DNA of 64,000 bases from Patagioenas fasciata (lineage: Eukaryota > Chordata > Aves > Columbiformes > Columbidae), in contig NC_092525.1 in assembly GCF_037038585.1 (NCBI RefSeq), positions 24,324,867-24,388,866 of the forward strand, given 5' to 3'. A program made the translations under genes and the position numbers. Below, in pieces: positions 13,201 through 28,117 of this stretch. How positions within the stretch are numbered: position 1 is the first letter of the stretch; every line of letters begins with the position of its first letter. The notes beneath the pieces are model-generated. The model searched no databases. It was not told where the DNA came from and was given only the letters and a program-made list of their open reading frames with translations.

Positions 13201-16200
13201 TGTGGATAAACTTATGTTCCTACTCATTTTGTTGTCAACAATTGTTCTCTACTCTTAATAAGAGAGATACTATTGTCACTTCCTTTACTGAGACATTTCC
13301 CACTTCATAACCACATCTTCCTCCCACACTTCCCAATTATACTGCTCTAGCCTATGTCCACACCAATTTCATAAGCAGTGGGTCTTTCACAGAGGCTTTC
13401 CAAAACCAACAACCTTCCTCTATTCCTTGCCCACAACTCTTTGTCTGTCAAGCATGCAGCACATTTTAAATACATGTATGCTATTATTGGTCACGTCTGT
13501 CTGCAACCACTTTGGGTTTTGGAGACTTTTTTTACAGTATGTTTTATTTTCACTATAATTATCTACAGTGTATGTTGTCCTTCCAAAGACTAGTTCAAAA
13601 ATAACAAAGTATTAGTTAGGCCTGGGACAAATAAGGCTGAAAGAAGTTCAGTGACAGTATTAATATGATTCATGAAGTTCCAGCAGCCATACAGAAGACA
13701 AACGAATCAAGATTATACACACAAACTCAAGAGTATCCTTTGCTCCATGCCAGACATATTCATGTGATTCTTCTGTCTCTGCTTTTACATCTTTCCTCAA
13801 CACCACATTCACTCTCAATTTTATTTGGAGCACAGTGGGGTTCAAAGGGACCCAAGGAGATAAAAATCAGAGTGACTAAGACTTTGCTTCCAAAACATCT
13901 TGGAGGGCTATGAACAGAACAGACACTTCCAAAGGAAACAAAACCCCACTTGATGCGACAGGCATCACCTCCCTTCTCAGAAACACGTTTTACGTTCTTG
14001 TTCCGGTCCCTCCCAACCGCTCTTTGCATCTGGCTGAGCCAAACAGCTGCTGCCTGGGAGAGGCACCGCTGCAGCTGCCGCTCGCCGGCTGCTCCTCCTG
14101 GGCTTCCGGCCACTGCACAGCCCAGTGGCCCACGGCCTGGCTCTTTCTCCCCCCTCTTGTCTCCGCTGGCCGGGATGCTGCCCCTCAGGAGCACACACAT
14201 CCCCCTCTGCTGCTTCACCCTTGGAAGTCTGTACTCACATGGGAACGAAACTTCCAGGCGTTGCAGAGTAACAACAGTGAGGAATAATGGAGCAATTGGA
14301 GGCTTTGCTGGAACACACTATAAGATGTTGATGGAAATGCTTTTTAAAGAATTACTGGCCTTCAGCTGAAAACCTAAAAAAACTTCTTTTGAGCTTTCTG
14401 TTACTTAGCCTTGGAGCTGTGTTGTTCACGCACACATCCATATTGATAAGCCCAGGATAAAGATAAGGCCATTTGTGGTCTCCAGAATAAAATATATTTT
14501 TAGATTTAATTTTAGATTATTAAATTTCTTTCTGGAGGTTTTTGGACTAAGCAAGAACAGCTCTAAGATGCTACCAAAAGCAACATCTTTCCCAGCTGAG
14601 TATCTAGAAGAGCCTAGAGTCTAGAAGACTCTTCTCCAGTCCATTTGACAGTCAGCTCTCCCTGCTCCCCACCTGCACACCAGGAAGGACCTTGAGAAAG
14701 ACCAAAAAGAAAGCTTGCTTCACTGTTTTCATAGGGACACCAGGGCTTTAGGAGGATGAAATTCTCTCGGACACAGAGAAAATCCACAGTTTAGCCAGAA
14801 AAGAGGGAATTTGTATCAAAGAACGCAGCAGGCCAGACTTCATTTTCACTGGCGACACTTAAATGCAAACAGGAGGTTTTCAATACGGATTTTCAAATTT
14901 GAAAGTCGAAGGTAGCCATAATTCGACAGAGGGTGGCTTGCTGAGCTCCAGGGCGTGCTGAAGGACAATCACACACACTGTTTGCTTTCTCAGATTCTCC
15001 CAGGGAGGCAAAGGTTTGACTCGCAGAGCAGACAGGCTAAAGGGTGACCCCTGCTTTGAACAGGACAGGCAATTTTATCATGCATACTATGTCCTTACCC
15101 TCGGTTCTTTCAACACATGTTATTCTCAGCATTTGTACACAACATTTTAAAACCCTAGGATCCTGGGATAAAGTAATTTCCTCCTCTCAATAGCTAAGGT
15201 CAAGTTCCCCAAGGAGAAAGAGGAGTTTGCAAAATCTTTTGAAAATCTGCATGTTAACTTGCAGCAGCTGCAAACCCACAGGACTGAAACATATAAATTA
15301 GCTACTGTGTCTTTAGGCACAGCAAGATTATGTGAGTCTGATCATTGCATTTTATCTGAATAGAAGACCAAATTACACATCCCAGTCCGCGGAAATCCAC
15401 AAACAAAGTCAACAGCAGAAAATTTCATGTTCAGTAAAAACTAGTCGTTGCCAAATGTAACAAAATAGGACAAAAGTATACATTAAGACTGAACTTCTAG
15501 CTGCGAAACATCATCTGAAGCCTACTTCTTATATTGCAGTTTTGCCCGGAGGATGTGGATGGCATCAAGAGTGCAGCGAATTGGAACCTGCCTCACTCAT
15601 GCTTTCTGAATAAATTCAAATTATTGCCAGAACTGTGTGCGCAGCACAGCAAACTACTGCTACACAAGAATGTCAAAGCCAGGCATCATAATCTTTTGTT
15701 GCCTGAAAGTAATACATCATCCCAAATACAATTAACACAGCACAGGCTTATTATCAACCAAAGCAAAACACAACTTAGACATTTTTATTCCTAGCGCATT
15801 GAGTGTTCACAACAAAAGAAGAACAAAAGTTCTTATTTAAATTCGGCTCAAACACTTCAGTGAAAATTTGTTTGCAGAAATTGAGAAATCCTTAAATGCT
15901 CATCACGGATGTTGGCTTGTAGGGCCTGAAATTCACATCCGTGATAATACGTTTCCCTGAAGCTCTCTGGTTTAAATGCCAAGGCACTGAAGCAGAAATT
16001 CAGAAACTGAAATTCTGAGTCTACTGAATTTTGTAACGGCTTTGTCATTGATCTTCTATAGGGCCAGCATCACTCTTGCTCTAACAGATGATAACAAGGA
16101 TCACCTTTTAATATCTAGGTTTTTTACTGCAATATACTTTAAGATAATGTATATGTGCTGCATTAAATGTAACTGCTAAACTTTGATATCAAGAGACATT

Positions 16201-17403
16201 TGTACTTTTAAACAGAGAAAGTAGTGAGAGGGAATGCTACTGGCCTTCTAAATTTTCCAAGTGGATCAAACTTGAAATCATGCTTTCCTTAAGAAGAGAA
16301 ATTGCATTCTTACCCTAAAAAAATGTCACCATCCTTAGTAAGTCTGCAGAGATGTCATCAAAGGATACCTGACAGAATCTTCCAGGATGGGGAAATCTAC
16401 TGCTTAACCACTGCAAGGTGTGGGGACTCTGACCCAAACCACACAAGAGTGAGATGATCTGGAGCAGCATTTACAGGCCAAAGTAAATGGGAAAGGATTT
16501 GTTTTCTCCGATGATTTACTTAATTACCTTTCAAATTAAGCTAGCTATTTAAGTAATCCTAGAAACAATCTCCAGGTCTGAATAGTCCATGGCAAAACAG
16601 ATGTGAGCTCTGAGAGAACTGGTTCCGTGCCAGGCTCATGGGGAGCTGAAGCAGCGACCATATCTCTGTCTCCCTGCTGACAGAGCACCTTGGACCAACT
16701 CACTTGAATTTTGCAGACAATAAAAGGCAGAAACCGAAGGTGTTGGCAGAGAAACATGCTGTCAGTTCTGCCTCTCAAACCTGACAGAAATGGAAGGAAG
16801 GTTCAGCACCAGCTGGAGACTCCAAGATGCTTTGGCAGAGCTCAAGCAGCCGTACCCTTTTCACAGAAGCACAGCAACCTGTTCTTGGTATCTGCTGCAC
16901 AGACCAGACAGCTCGGAACGTGCTCCCAAAACCAACCCAAACCAGCGCAACTTAGAGGCAGGCTGCAAAGACATGGCTTCTGAGTGCTGGGGTACTTGGG
17001 GACAGCAGAGGGTCCAGGTGTGAACATGTACTACTGGGAATGCGCATCTTGTTACATTGCCAGGTGTCAGTTCTGCAGTGCTAAATGACCACTGAAAACA
17101 ATGGCTTCCTAGAAGTTAAGCAGTAAGAAAAAATAAAATTAACAAGTTAACACCTCGAGAAATAAATGGTGCTGAGCCCGGTCAATAGGGGATGCTGACT
17201 GCTGGGGCCTGGCAGAGCTGGGAGACAACACTGCCTTGGCTCAAGAATTCTTCACTCACTGTCTGTTACATATTTCTTCTTGTTTAAACATTACATATTC
17301 CCCTGGCAACAGCAGAAAATTAAATTTTCTAGATTCCCAGAGTGAAAGCTTCTTGTATGGACTCAGCTGATTCAAATACTACTTAATTTTCCTTCCTCTA
17401 CCT

Positions 17404-17421
17404 CAAAAAAAAAAAAAAAAA
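17404..17421 (+). repeat. Poly-A tract
   Basis: A run of about 16-18 A in the inferred ATF6 intron 14. Confidence 0.85.
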
Positions 17422-20085
17422 TCAAACTCCAGCTGTAAATATGCAAAATATGCAGGCCTTCCATGACAAGGAAAGAAAAGAGATCATGATAAATTTGGTC
17501 TTACAGGTACTAACCATCACCAGAAGGTGACACAGTACATTTGAGCTTTGTTCCCCTGCCTTGCACCTTCACAAGCCCTGGCTAAGCCTTACTACATAAA
17601 AGCAGCATGGGCAGCCCTAGCAAATGCCATTTTCTAGAAAATCCAAGGAACTCAGGGCTTAACTCCTGTAATGTAAGCAAGAAAATGCAGAAAACATACA
17701 CAAAAAATGTATTACATTCTAGCCCATGCACCCAGGAGAGATGTTGGGTTACGTGACACTGCACACAGAGCAGAAAACATGCGGAAAGAGGATCCCACAG
17801 ACATCAGGTGGGAGGGATCTCTGCACATCCATAGTCCTACCTCCTACTTGGAGCAGGATCATCACCAACACCAGAACCATCCACTCCCTGGGACTCTTAA
17901 CTGGATTATTCCTGTTCTTTTGTATACAGCTGTTAACAGCTTATTAAGTGCTGGGGAGTGTCTGCATGGAAAACAGCCAGCGAGGAGAGCAAAACCTGTC
18001 ATCTCCAGGCCTTGCCTACTAACTTGGACAAGAGAGCAAGCAAAAGTGAACTGTCCCATAACACTGACGAGGAAACCAGTTCCCCCTCCCAGCTCCTAAT
18101 CAGGGGAAAGGGAAATGCGGTGCAAAGACAGTGAAGTCAGGAGTGCTGAGGAGAAGGGGAAAGGGCAGCCCCTGGCTGGGGCCCTGCGGATGGCACCCTC
18201 GGGCTGGGCAGGACTCCCTTCTGCTGCACTCACAAAAGAATCCAAGCAAGTCATTTAAAAGTGCCTGAGGGCAGAGCTTGTCACTAGATCAGGTTTGCCC
18301 TGTTAAAATAACAAATGAAGCAATGCACGAAACTGCCTTCGATTTGAGGACGTTTCATTCATAAAAAAGAATTATCAAGAGCTTTGCTACCCAATCAACT
18401 TCATAGATGGTTTTAAAAAGTCCCCAGACCTCTTCTTGCAACAGAGCAGAGCCAAGCAGTAGGGATTCCATGGCACAAGCCACATTCTGTTTCCAAGGAC
18501 AGCTCTGCAAGTCCAAATAATAGCTGACAGCTTCCAGGTCATTAATCCAACAGCGTAAACAGAACCTGGGTACCAGAACACGCGTTCAGGTGGATTAGAG
18601 CAGAGGTTGCAAGTGAAGAACTAGACAAACACTATTCTTCTACTTTTTGAGTTTCCAGAAAAACTTTCATAATCAATTCTCCACCCCCTTCTACTCATCC
18701 TCTGGATATTTGGAGCCTGGTGTTGGCTATATTTGTGTTGCTAGCTGAAAGAACTGCAGAACATGCCAAGCATTTAATAACAAAATTCCAGCCTTGTGAC
18801 ACAACCCAGTAATCCCAAAACTGGAAACTAACCTCATATTTCTACTCAGCATAAAACCCTAATTCTAACAAGAGCACTGGTACTTTTATTTTGCCTGAAC
18901 CTTTTCTAAAGGCACATATCTCACTAATAAGAAAGTTACCGTAGACCAGGTCGAACAGGGTTGTGTTACCTGTGTACATATGGCATCTACAGACTGGTAG
19001 AATTATGACAACAGAGAAACTGCTAAAGCTAGTTCTGCTTGTCCATGTGCTCCTGCACAGAACTGGTTGTAGCTGGATGAGCTGCTGTAGCAGCGACTAC
19101 TGGTCCCCCACCACCTTGGAACTCCTCTCTGGACTCTCCTGTGATAATGAAACAAGTGGAGATTTGCAGGGTCCTAGAAAAAATATGGCTGGGTATGAGC
19201 AGGCATATGACAATTCTCACCTAATTTCCCAACTGCAAAATGGCAAGGCAAGAGACTTAGCAAGCCGAGACCTTGGGCTCAGGTCAGGGATAAATATGCA
19301 TTACCAGCAAAGTCTAAGGACTCATCAAGACCTCTGCAAAAGGGAGGGAATTAACTCTCCCAACACCAGTTGGTGTCCCAGTCACTGTTTTCCTTTATCA
19401 CTTCCATCACCAGACTCCAAACAGCTTCCCACTACTGCAGTTGTCCTGGCTTTGACACCACTCAGGCTTGCAGTACAGAAAATGCAATCAAACACCTGGA
19501 ATCCCAATTTAAAACAGCTTTTACTGTCACTAACTGCGCTGCAGATGCGAGGATGTGCCTGACAAAGCTGTAGCACAAGCTGGTGCTGTATCCTAGCAGA
19601 GATGGCAGAACTGCTCATCTGTCCCAGCTTACAAGTCACAAAACTGCAGAAAAATGGTGCCACTGCTCACAGTCTTGTACAGCTGCAATATGTGACACAT
19701 AAAACTGCAAATACAAGTCTTTTAGGAGAAGACAGAAATAATATTATGTTAACCTAGCAGAAATCATTTGTTCACAGGGTACATTTATTCCTATACTCAG
19801 AAGCACAAAAGGTTTATATACCTATTAAGTAAACATCCAGTTAACTATTCTAATTATTGGACTGCTACCATGTGTAAGTGTTTAACCACAGAGTTCATGC
19901 AACTTTGTGTTGTCTTGCAACGGCACTACAATGTTTTCTGCAAACCCCTTTTTCCATTCGTACCTGTGATGGGCTTATTTTGCAAAGAGCATGATCTGGC
20001 CACATTACTGTAAAGGATATACAGAAGCATCACTTGTAAAGAAACAAATTTAGCTTCAACCTTGACTGGGTCATCTTTTGTATTA

Positions 20086-20304
<219 letters not shown>

Positions 20305-20665
20305 TTATTTTAAACCAGAAAGCCAACTTCAGTGAGACAAGGATTTTAAAGACCTGCTTTTGAAAAGAGCAGCTCTTAGCCTATTGAGGGCAGCATGAGG
20401 GACATGAAACACAGGTGACAGTAGAACTACTGGGTATTTTTTGAAAGTTCAAGGTTTTAAAGGTCTTGCTGCAGGAAACTTTTCCAGGCTTGATTGTATT
20501 CATGCTTTTGAGGGCAGCAAAAACCCACTTGCTAGCTCAACAGAAAAAAAAAAGTTTCAAGTCAACCTAAAGTGTCTGAAAAATTGTGATGACTTCTGAA
20601 AACAGATTTTAGCAAATTTTAGAATGAAATGTCATTAAATGTCATTCTGAAATAATGAAAACATC

Positions 20666-20688
20666 TTTTTTTTTTTTTTTTTTTTTTT
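20666..20688 (+). repeat. Poly-T tract
   Basis: An uninterrupted run of about 23 T in ATF6 intron 13. Confidence 0.9.
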
Positions 20689-22315
20689 AATGCTAAGGAT
20701 CCAAACCACTCAAACTGAAAGAAGTGCAAAGTTAAGCATAAACAAAGCATTTCATTTAGTGACATTCCCATCTTCTCTCTCACCCACCATTTTTACTTTT
20801 TGTGACTCTCTGGTCAACTCAAAGATTTCCTCTTGATTTTCAGTTTAGCCAGTGGAGCAAAAATAAGATATTCAGAGAATTCTGGCTTATCTTTTACACG
20901 ATTCTTGTCTTACATATGCCAGACATAAGGAAAAGACATTCTGTCTAAACTATTCTAAGCAAAAAAACCGGCAAGTTATACAGTCATGGTACTTATCCAC
21001 TGTTTATCTTGGAAAGGTGAGAAATTCCCCGCACGCCTTGCTATCACGTATACTTCCCCAATCCCACTGAAAACATATTTAATCAAATTGGAAAGCTGAA
21101 TTTACACAAACCATTAGCTGGACCTTCAACTAGTCATTTTAATTCATTCCCACTTTAATAGCATACTGTCTGTCTGCATTATTTGTGGCAAAAACACTGA
21201 TCAGGCTGTTCCTCCCAAGCTGTCTTCTGCTGACCCAGATTTTAAACTATGGTGGCTGACTTAGATTATTTTGTTATGTTTCTAAAACATACATAATTAT
21301 GCACCCAAAACAAGGTACAAATCTATCATCAAGTGATTTTCTTGAGCAGCAGTAATAGTAGACTGTCATTATCTCCTCTTCTCCTGCAAATACAGTCCTG
21401 TTGCAACCAAAGGGCTACAGCTGCCAAGTCAGCTGCCCTTTAACAGGATTGGGACGTTAAGTCCTGGGGGATCAAGGGCAGGCAGCTCTACCCTATATAT
21501 CCTCTTTAGCAGAATTATGCAAGTGAGGAATCAGATCACATCCTTCGCACACAGGAAACAAAGACTAGAGCTAATTTGAGCTTGACTACTCATTCCTAAA
21601 AACACGTAGGCCCACCAAACCACCCCTGAGATTCAGCATTGAAGTTTTACTGTGATAAAAGGCACTGCGCCCACGCGTTGCTCAGTAAAACACATCCTGA
21701 AAACTGAAACAGGTCCCACAGATCCGTTTGCTCGCCCACACTCCAGAAGATACAGCTCAACTGAAAAAGCAGCCTTTTATAATTCTAAATCCAGGCACGA
21801 GAGAAAGTTGTTCCAAAGCATTTGGAAACCACTGAGTTTTTACAAAGCTCTCTTGGGTCCATGTAACGAGTCTAACACCAACTCCAAATTCCAAGTAATA
21901 TCAGTGGGTTACCAGTATTACATTGTACTTACCTTTGGGCATTTAAGAGTACCCACTATGGACTGCTCCGTGGAAGGAAGGGACAAACTTACGTTCTCAA
22001 AACAGGTGCAAAGCTACCAGTTGTTTTAGTAATACCATACCATATTACAAGAAAGTATCATATTAAATTGTGTATCTAAAACAGTGGTGCTGAGTCTGGC
22101 CATTAAAAAATAATGACTGGTATTAAAAATCAAAACCTTTGACTGTAAACTCCACGAAAAGGTAATTCTATTATTAATAAAAGCTTCAGGGACATCTACA
22201 AACATGTTATGTATCAGGAAACCTACAAGTGCAGCAGAGAGTCCAGAGAGCACTGGGGTGCTGGGCTGAGTTACAGTCAGGCCCTGGAGTGTGGGATGTG
22301 CAAGGAGAGACAAGG

Positions 22316-22536
22316 GACAGAGGGACGTGGGCTTGTTCAGCCTGGAGAAGAGGAGGCTGAGGGCTCTCATTGCAACCCTCAGCTTCTTAATGTGTGTTAC
22401 AACAGAGGCAGAGATGGTCTCTTCTGACAGACACACATTAAACCTGAAGATAAACCTACTTTGATGAGGAGGTTGGACTAGAGATCTCCAGAGGTCATTT
22501 ACAACCTAAACTTCCCTGTGATTCTATGATTTCATG
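22316..22536 (+). repeat. CR1 LINE 3' fragment
   Basis: Contains GGCTTGTTCAGCCTGGAGAA followed by GAGGAGGCTGAGGG and, after a gap, GAGGTTGGACTAGAGATCTC and the terminal GATTCTATGATTT. These are diagnostic of CR1 3' ends. The part between 22400 and 22460 is diverged or deleted. Confidence 0.88.
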
Positions 22537-23792
22537 GAGCTTCTAATAGCTGATGGCTCTGGGAGCAACTGGAAGTCTGTTCTGTGTTCTTAGCAGTTCT
22601 AGGACAGTCACAGTGTGCAGCTGCCATGACTCACTGGTCCTGTTCATTTAAACATCATTCATCTGAAAAAATTCTCACTTCCTTCTGAAGCACAGATTAT
22701 TCCATACAGAGCTGCAGGATGTTGCAGACTGTTTCTAATAATCCAGACTTTTTTTTAAGAGTAATGCAAGCATTTATATTAAACTGCCTTATGCCAGGAG
22801 GCTTGTTTGTCCAGTCCTCAGTTAAAACAGATGTCCTTCATCTGCCTGTAGAACTAAGTTTTTGTCTTTTTTTTATTAGTCAAGACATACCAAAATTTGG
22901 CAGCCTGGTTTCTGTAACATTTGCCTGCAGCTTGCTATTTTCTCCCAGGCTGATCCTGCTTTCAAAGCCGCCATGCAAAGAGAAGAGCCACAGCTGTCTT
23001 ACTTTCAACAGCAACATTTCAGGTGTTCTTCTCAAAAAAAAAAAGTCCCCTTCATACTCCACATTCCGCTCTCACTCTCATTTCTGGCACTTCAAAGCGA
23101 AGATCCTTTTAAACAGGATCCTTTTTAAACAGTCACGGAGAATTCAGGAGACAAAATTTTCATTTCCTTCAACTTTTCTCTCCAGTTCTTCCTGTACCCA
23201 GGAAAAGGGACAGGACAGGTATGCAGGAAGGAAGGCAGGGCAATCACGAAACTTTGTGTTATTGTGTTTTAATAATCAGCAGGGAAAATCAGGAGATGAA
23301 GACAAACCGCGCAAATAAGATGTAATGATACATTCACACTGTTAAAATAATTTGGTGCTAGCTATAATGGCTCTACCCTTGAAGACAGGAAGAGAAACCT
23401 TCCTCTTACTGGACTCACAGCCCTTTGAAACCTTCTTATAAGCTAATGATGTTCCTCCAGATAATACCAAGACAATTCCTCCTTTTTTTTCCCCTTAAGA
23501 TTAAAATCTGTTTAGGAAGGGACCCTGCAGAGTGAGGTTCTGATTTTCTTAAGACACATTAGTAGAAGGATCCCAGAAGAGTGGAGTTGTGATACAGAGG
23601 TCCCTTTAAGTGTAGTCTGAATCATTAGAAACAGTTATTTGCCAAGGTACAAAAATTAGGCCAATAAATGTACCTAGCACCTAACTTAAGAATCATGACA
23701 ACAAGGTGAAAACTGGCATTTTTTTGCCAGCTGTTGGTGAAAAACTAGGTTATTAAGTAGAAAGCAATAACAAAACAGTTGTTCTGCCTTAC

Positions 23793-23857
23793 CTGAGGCT
23801 GGTGTCTGTGTAAGGCATGGCCATTAGCTGGGAATCTGCCTTCTGACTGAGAGAGCT
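23793..23857 (-). CDS. ATF6: ATF6 exon 13, lumenal domain
   Basis: A 65-bp exon encoding SSLSQKADSQLMAMPYTDTS, aligned with human LEQGSNSQLMAVQYTETTS. Phases 0 in and 2 out match exons 12 and 14. Donor GTAAGG, acceptor TTTAG. Confidence 0.9.
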
Positions 23858-25018
23858 CTAAACCAGGAGGAAAACAAAAAGGTGACACAAACTGAAAAAA
23901 TAATCATTTTCTTGGTTTGGGACTATATAAAACATGAATCACATCTGTAGAGAGTGAATATGTAATGGGGTGCAGAGGTTAATCAGTGTCCTGAACAACA
24001 AATTTACATTTTTTTCACTGGTGAAACATGAATAACTGAAATAGCAACCAGCAATCCAGCTGGACCCAAAGAAAAAGCAAGTGTTTTAATACAGCCAAAT
24101 TTGAAGTCGCACATTCAGAGATGAAGAAGTCAAGCCAACACCACAGACAACAGTTGGACATATTGTGCAAAATTTGCTCTCACTGATGTCAGATTTGCAG
24201 AATTCTTCTGAGATCACACCCACTTTGTATCTCTGCTAAAACAGACTACCCACAACACACTTCTGGTGTCTGAAACACCAGAAGCCCCCAAACTTGCTCT
24301 GCTTCAATGTTCTACCGTTCTCCTTTGGACACCAGTGAGAAGAATCTGAAGTTTAACATTCAATAGTTTTTCTCTAGAACAGTGCGGCATTTCCCACATT
24401 GTTAAGTTCAATTCCTTTTAAGCCTGTTACTAGCTCTTAATCAAGTGAAACACTTTGAAACGCCATGGTCTTGATTTCATCCTCATTATCGATATGCCAT
24501 GTAGGTGAAAGGGTTTTAAAAAATGGGAAATATGAGCAAAAATCTCATAATTCTGTAGTCTGACCAAAAACGTATGCCTTTAGCAAAAATCTGAAAAAAT
24601 GAAACAGAAATATTTCAACAAAACCAATCAGCTGTGCCCCTAAAGCATGAGCCAGACTAATGTGTTGTAGGTTATATTTCTCTCCGTTAATCAACTGTTT
24701 ATCCTTATCCCGACACAGCGTTACAGAGCCGTCATGAAAGTCATTTTAGAAAACACTAAACATATTTTTTTTGATGACTGCTAAAAAAAATTTATAACTT
24801 TTAGTCTGAGTCCAAGAGCAGGAATGGAAGAACTTTGACAACATAATAGTAAACTAAACCTAGCAATTTAAAATGGGAAGTGTTTGGTACCTTAATTACA
24901 GGCACCATTGCTACTTTTGTCCATAATGACAAGCACAGACAAGTAAGAGAGAATGTTTTGTTATGTTGTCTGAAATTATCTTGTCATGCTATTGACTCAC
25001 CAGTATAAACCCGCCTAC

Positions 25019-25121
25019 CTGCATCACCCTTGCTTTCTGCTGTTGATTATTTGACAGCCTTCTAGATCTTGTTCGTTCCACTTCATGTCTATGAACCCAT
25101 CCTCGAAGTTCGTGATTCAGC
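25019..25121 (-). CDS. ATF6: ATF6 exon 12, lumenal domain
   Basis: A 103-bp exon encoding [19 protein letters not shown] and [15 protein letters not shown], very close to human ATF6. Acceptor TTCTAG and donor GTAGGC. The strongly conserved GWVHRHE block is specific to the ATF6 family. Confidence 0.95.
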
Positions 25122-26043
25122 CTAGAAAAATCCACAGCATTAACAGATGTTACAAAGAACAGTGGTAGAATTCTTTAATTTTAGAAAACAGTTTAAATTA
25201 GCCACTGTAAAGACTCTGCAGATCACTACTCTTCTACTTTATGATAACTTGTTCTAATACCAGAGTAAGAAAATACGATTACAAAACTAAATCTATGATA
25301 GAATTTGTAAGGAAATGTCTATACACTATTGGGATCATGGATATTTCAACATAAACCAGATGCAGTACTTTCTTTTGACCAGTGAACAACAATTCTGAAA
25401 TTACTGGAAGGACTATTGACATTTAAAATCAAAAGTTGGCCAGTTCAAGACAAAATAATGGTTAAAAAGGCTAAAATACAACAAATAAATTTGAGAGAAA
25501 GAATGGACACAGCAGAATGGAGATAAGGTTAGTGGTGCGCTCATATCTTTAGAAAAAGTGGAGCTACATGTTTTCTAACAGTCAATAAAGCACATCTGCA
25601 ATGTTAAGACTGCTTGTATCAGAAGCTGAAGAGCAGGATACCATCTTTTACGTATTTCAGATGGAACAGGCTTTTAGCTGGATTTATTTCCATATTATGA
25701 ACTTTACCACATATGAAGTGATTTCTCTTGAAACACAAAACCCTCCAGGCAACCAGAAAACTGTTATTTGGTTATTGTTAAAAGAGCAGTGTAAAAACTG
25801 AGTGAAAATCATTACTAAAAATATCAAAGGATGCCAAAGATCAAAGTCGATCTCCTGTCTCCGTGGCAGTAGACACTGGAGAGCACAGACACTTACAGAG
25901 GCACTGGCCACATACTGGATGAACACTATGAAGGCACAATAACGGCATTCACAGTTATCTGTCCAGTAGCACTCACCCAACACACAATTTATATCTAAAC
26001 TCCTAGTAAAAGCTTAAATGCTCAGAAAAGGTTGTTTGCTCAC

Positions 26044-26163
26044 CTCAGCGACTCTGTTCGGTTGATTAGGGGCTGACAGGGTGGTGGTGGTGGTGAAATA
26101 TATAACAGTGGTTCTTCTGAGACTATCATCAGTGCTTTGTTCTCAGATATAGAACCATCATAC
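26044..26163 (-). CDS. ATF6: ATF6 exon 11, lumenal domain
   Basis: A 120-bp exon encoding [32 protein letters not shown] and INRTESL. Its Cys (~466) aligns with human Cys467, which forms redox-regulated disulphides, and NRT is an N-glycosylation sequon at the human position. The run of prolines is one longer than in human. Confidence 0.94.
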
Positions 26164-27973
26164 CTGGAAAAAAAAAAAAGAAATAGACATCAAGAAATCC
26201 CTGAAACTAGTCCTTCATGAGCTTTTGACCAAATCCAGAGAATAAGCGCTAGCAGCGGCAAACCTGCAAAGGTCACAGCTGCTCTTATGAGAGCTTTGAA
26301 ACAGGTGAACAACGATCTCTATCAAACATTCAATAGTCTCAGTCAATTCTCCAAAGGGGTCTAATAGCACTCAATATAGGGAAGACACATAAGCATTAGC
26401 AGATGTTGGATCTCTTCCCAAACAGGCCAGATATTGAAAGAAAACAAAGCCTGTAAAATATTCCTCATAATATGTAAACTATGAGATCTCTGCAGAGGCA
26501 ACTTTCTCTTTAATTCCAGAGCTGTACAAGATTTGCTACAGAAACATTAAATTTATTGGCCACTAAAACCGTGCAGATGTAAAGACCATGAGCTATATGA
26601 TAATGGAGCAGCCACAAACCATATTACAACTGAATGGAGAGGATTTAGATCTCCAACAGTCTCCAGAGCTAGCCTGGCTTTGATAAAAACTGAAAATGAG
26701 CATGTATTGTAATGCAAAAACCCACAGCACTCTCAGCAACAAAGCAAAGACTAATGTTCCTACCTCCTGAGAGGTTAACTACTTATCACCAAATACCTAT
26801 AGTAAGTTCCCCTCTTGACATGGTATCAATATAACAGCATTAGTCCTCTTGGTTTTGAGAAACCTGTAGCTCCTAAAACTCAACTTCTTTCTGAAAAAAC
26901 AGGTATAAGAGCTCATGAAAGCCTTATTCACGTTTCCCTCCCTTTCTCAGCTTTCTCTCCATCTCCACGACTGCTTCTCCTGAGAACTGACAAAGGAGAA
27001 TATGCAGCAAAGAGCTCATAGCTTGCTAAAAAACAGGATGAAAGAGTGAAAGAAAAGGAGGAGGTACAGGCACCAGCATATCCTCCTAAGAGAACCACTC
27101 GACTACTACATCACGTAAGTCACGGTCTAAAACTTGCCACATAGGACACAAAGCCCTCACCATGGCTACAGCCTTAAAATGCTCTTGATTTATTGCCTTC
27201 TTTCTGCATGGCAAAATACATTAGGGCTTTCTGCACATCTGTGCCTGGCTTTGTTCAACCAGCCAAAACACTCCGATACGATAAATCTTGTAAGGGGAAA
27301 ACATGAGCTGGATTAGCCAGATTTCAATCTGGAGACAATTATATTTTCACTTACATGCTGAATGCTAGAGATCTAGGAAGCCTGAAAGTAACTATACCAT
27401 GAAATAATGGGTAAACATGAGGATGGACTCATGTTTGGACTCATGTAATGGAGACTGCTAAAAAAGTACAGTGCAAAGTGCAGAATATGTTCTCAATTGT
27501 GAACTTCTCTTGAGCAATTAAGAAAATAAATACTCCAGCTTGAAAAGTAAGAAGAGATAGATGACAAATACCGTGACTATGCAAGCCAAAATAAAGATGA
27601 GGGAAAAAACCAGAGAGATGAAGACATGAAGAAGGTCATGAAAATCTTCATGACGTACACTTGTCTATATGTTTTCTTCTACCACACTGTCCCTACAACT
27701 ACACAGCATAATTGGGTGCACAGTTCTGAAGCTCTATGTATTGGGTTATCTTGGAGATCATACTCATTTGAAAAGCAATCTGGTAAACTTTATTAAATAA
27801 TAATAATTTTCTTTAAAAGAGATCAGCTTTCAAAACACTGTGTTTGTAAACTCAGTTGCTCTGCAAGAGCAGCAATAACCCTGGTCAAAAAGATCATCAA
27901 AGGGAAGGACAGTGAAGTCTAAAAGCACCATTGCCCTCTTCCACTTAAAACATGTCAAAGGTTTTCATCTCAC

Positions 27974-28117
27974 CTATTACTCTTCTGTGGAATGTTGTCC
28001 CCAGGTATTTTCTGAGCTGTGTCGGACTCCTGGCTAGCTGAGAACTCCAGAAGATTTCTGGTCCGGTGGCTGGAACTTGCAGTGGAATCAGCTCCATTGG
28101 GATCCTTTTCAAATATA
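27974..28117 (-). CDS. ATF6: ATF6 exon 10, lumenal region with site-1 protease motif
   Basis: A 144-bp exon encoding SIFEKDPNGAD, a Ser-rich linker, TRNLLEFSASQESD and NIPQKSN. RNLL (residues ~409-412) fits the RxxL site-1 protease consensus and aligns with human RRHLLGFSA. An 11-kb intron separates it from exon 9, the largest fully contained ATF6 intron here. Confidence 0.93.

Noticed and set aside
18963-19562. Plus-strand 199-codon open frame
   Set aside because: No domain, no Kozak or splice context, composition like surrounding intron; no recognisable homology.
22719-23318. Plus-strand 199-codon open frame
   Set aside because: Low-complexity Phe/Ser/Lys-rich translation adjacent to a CR1 end; no family resemblance.
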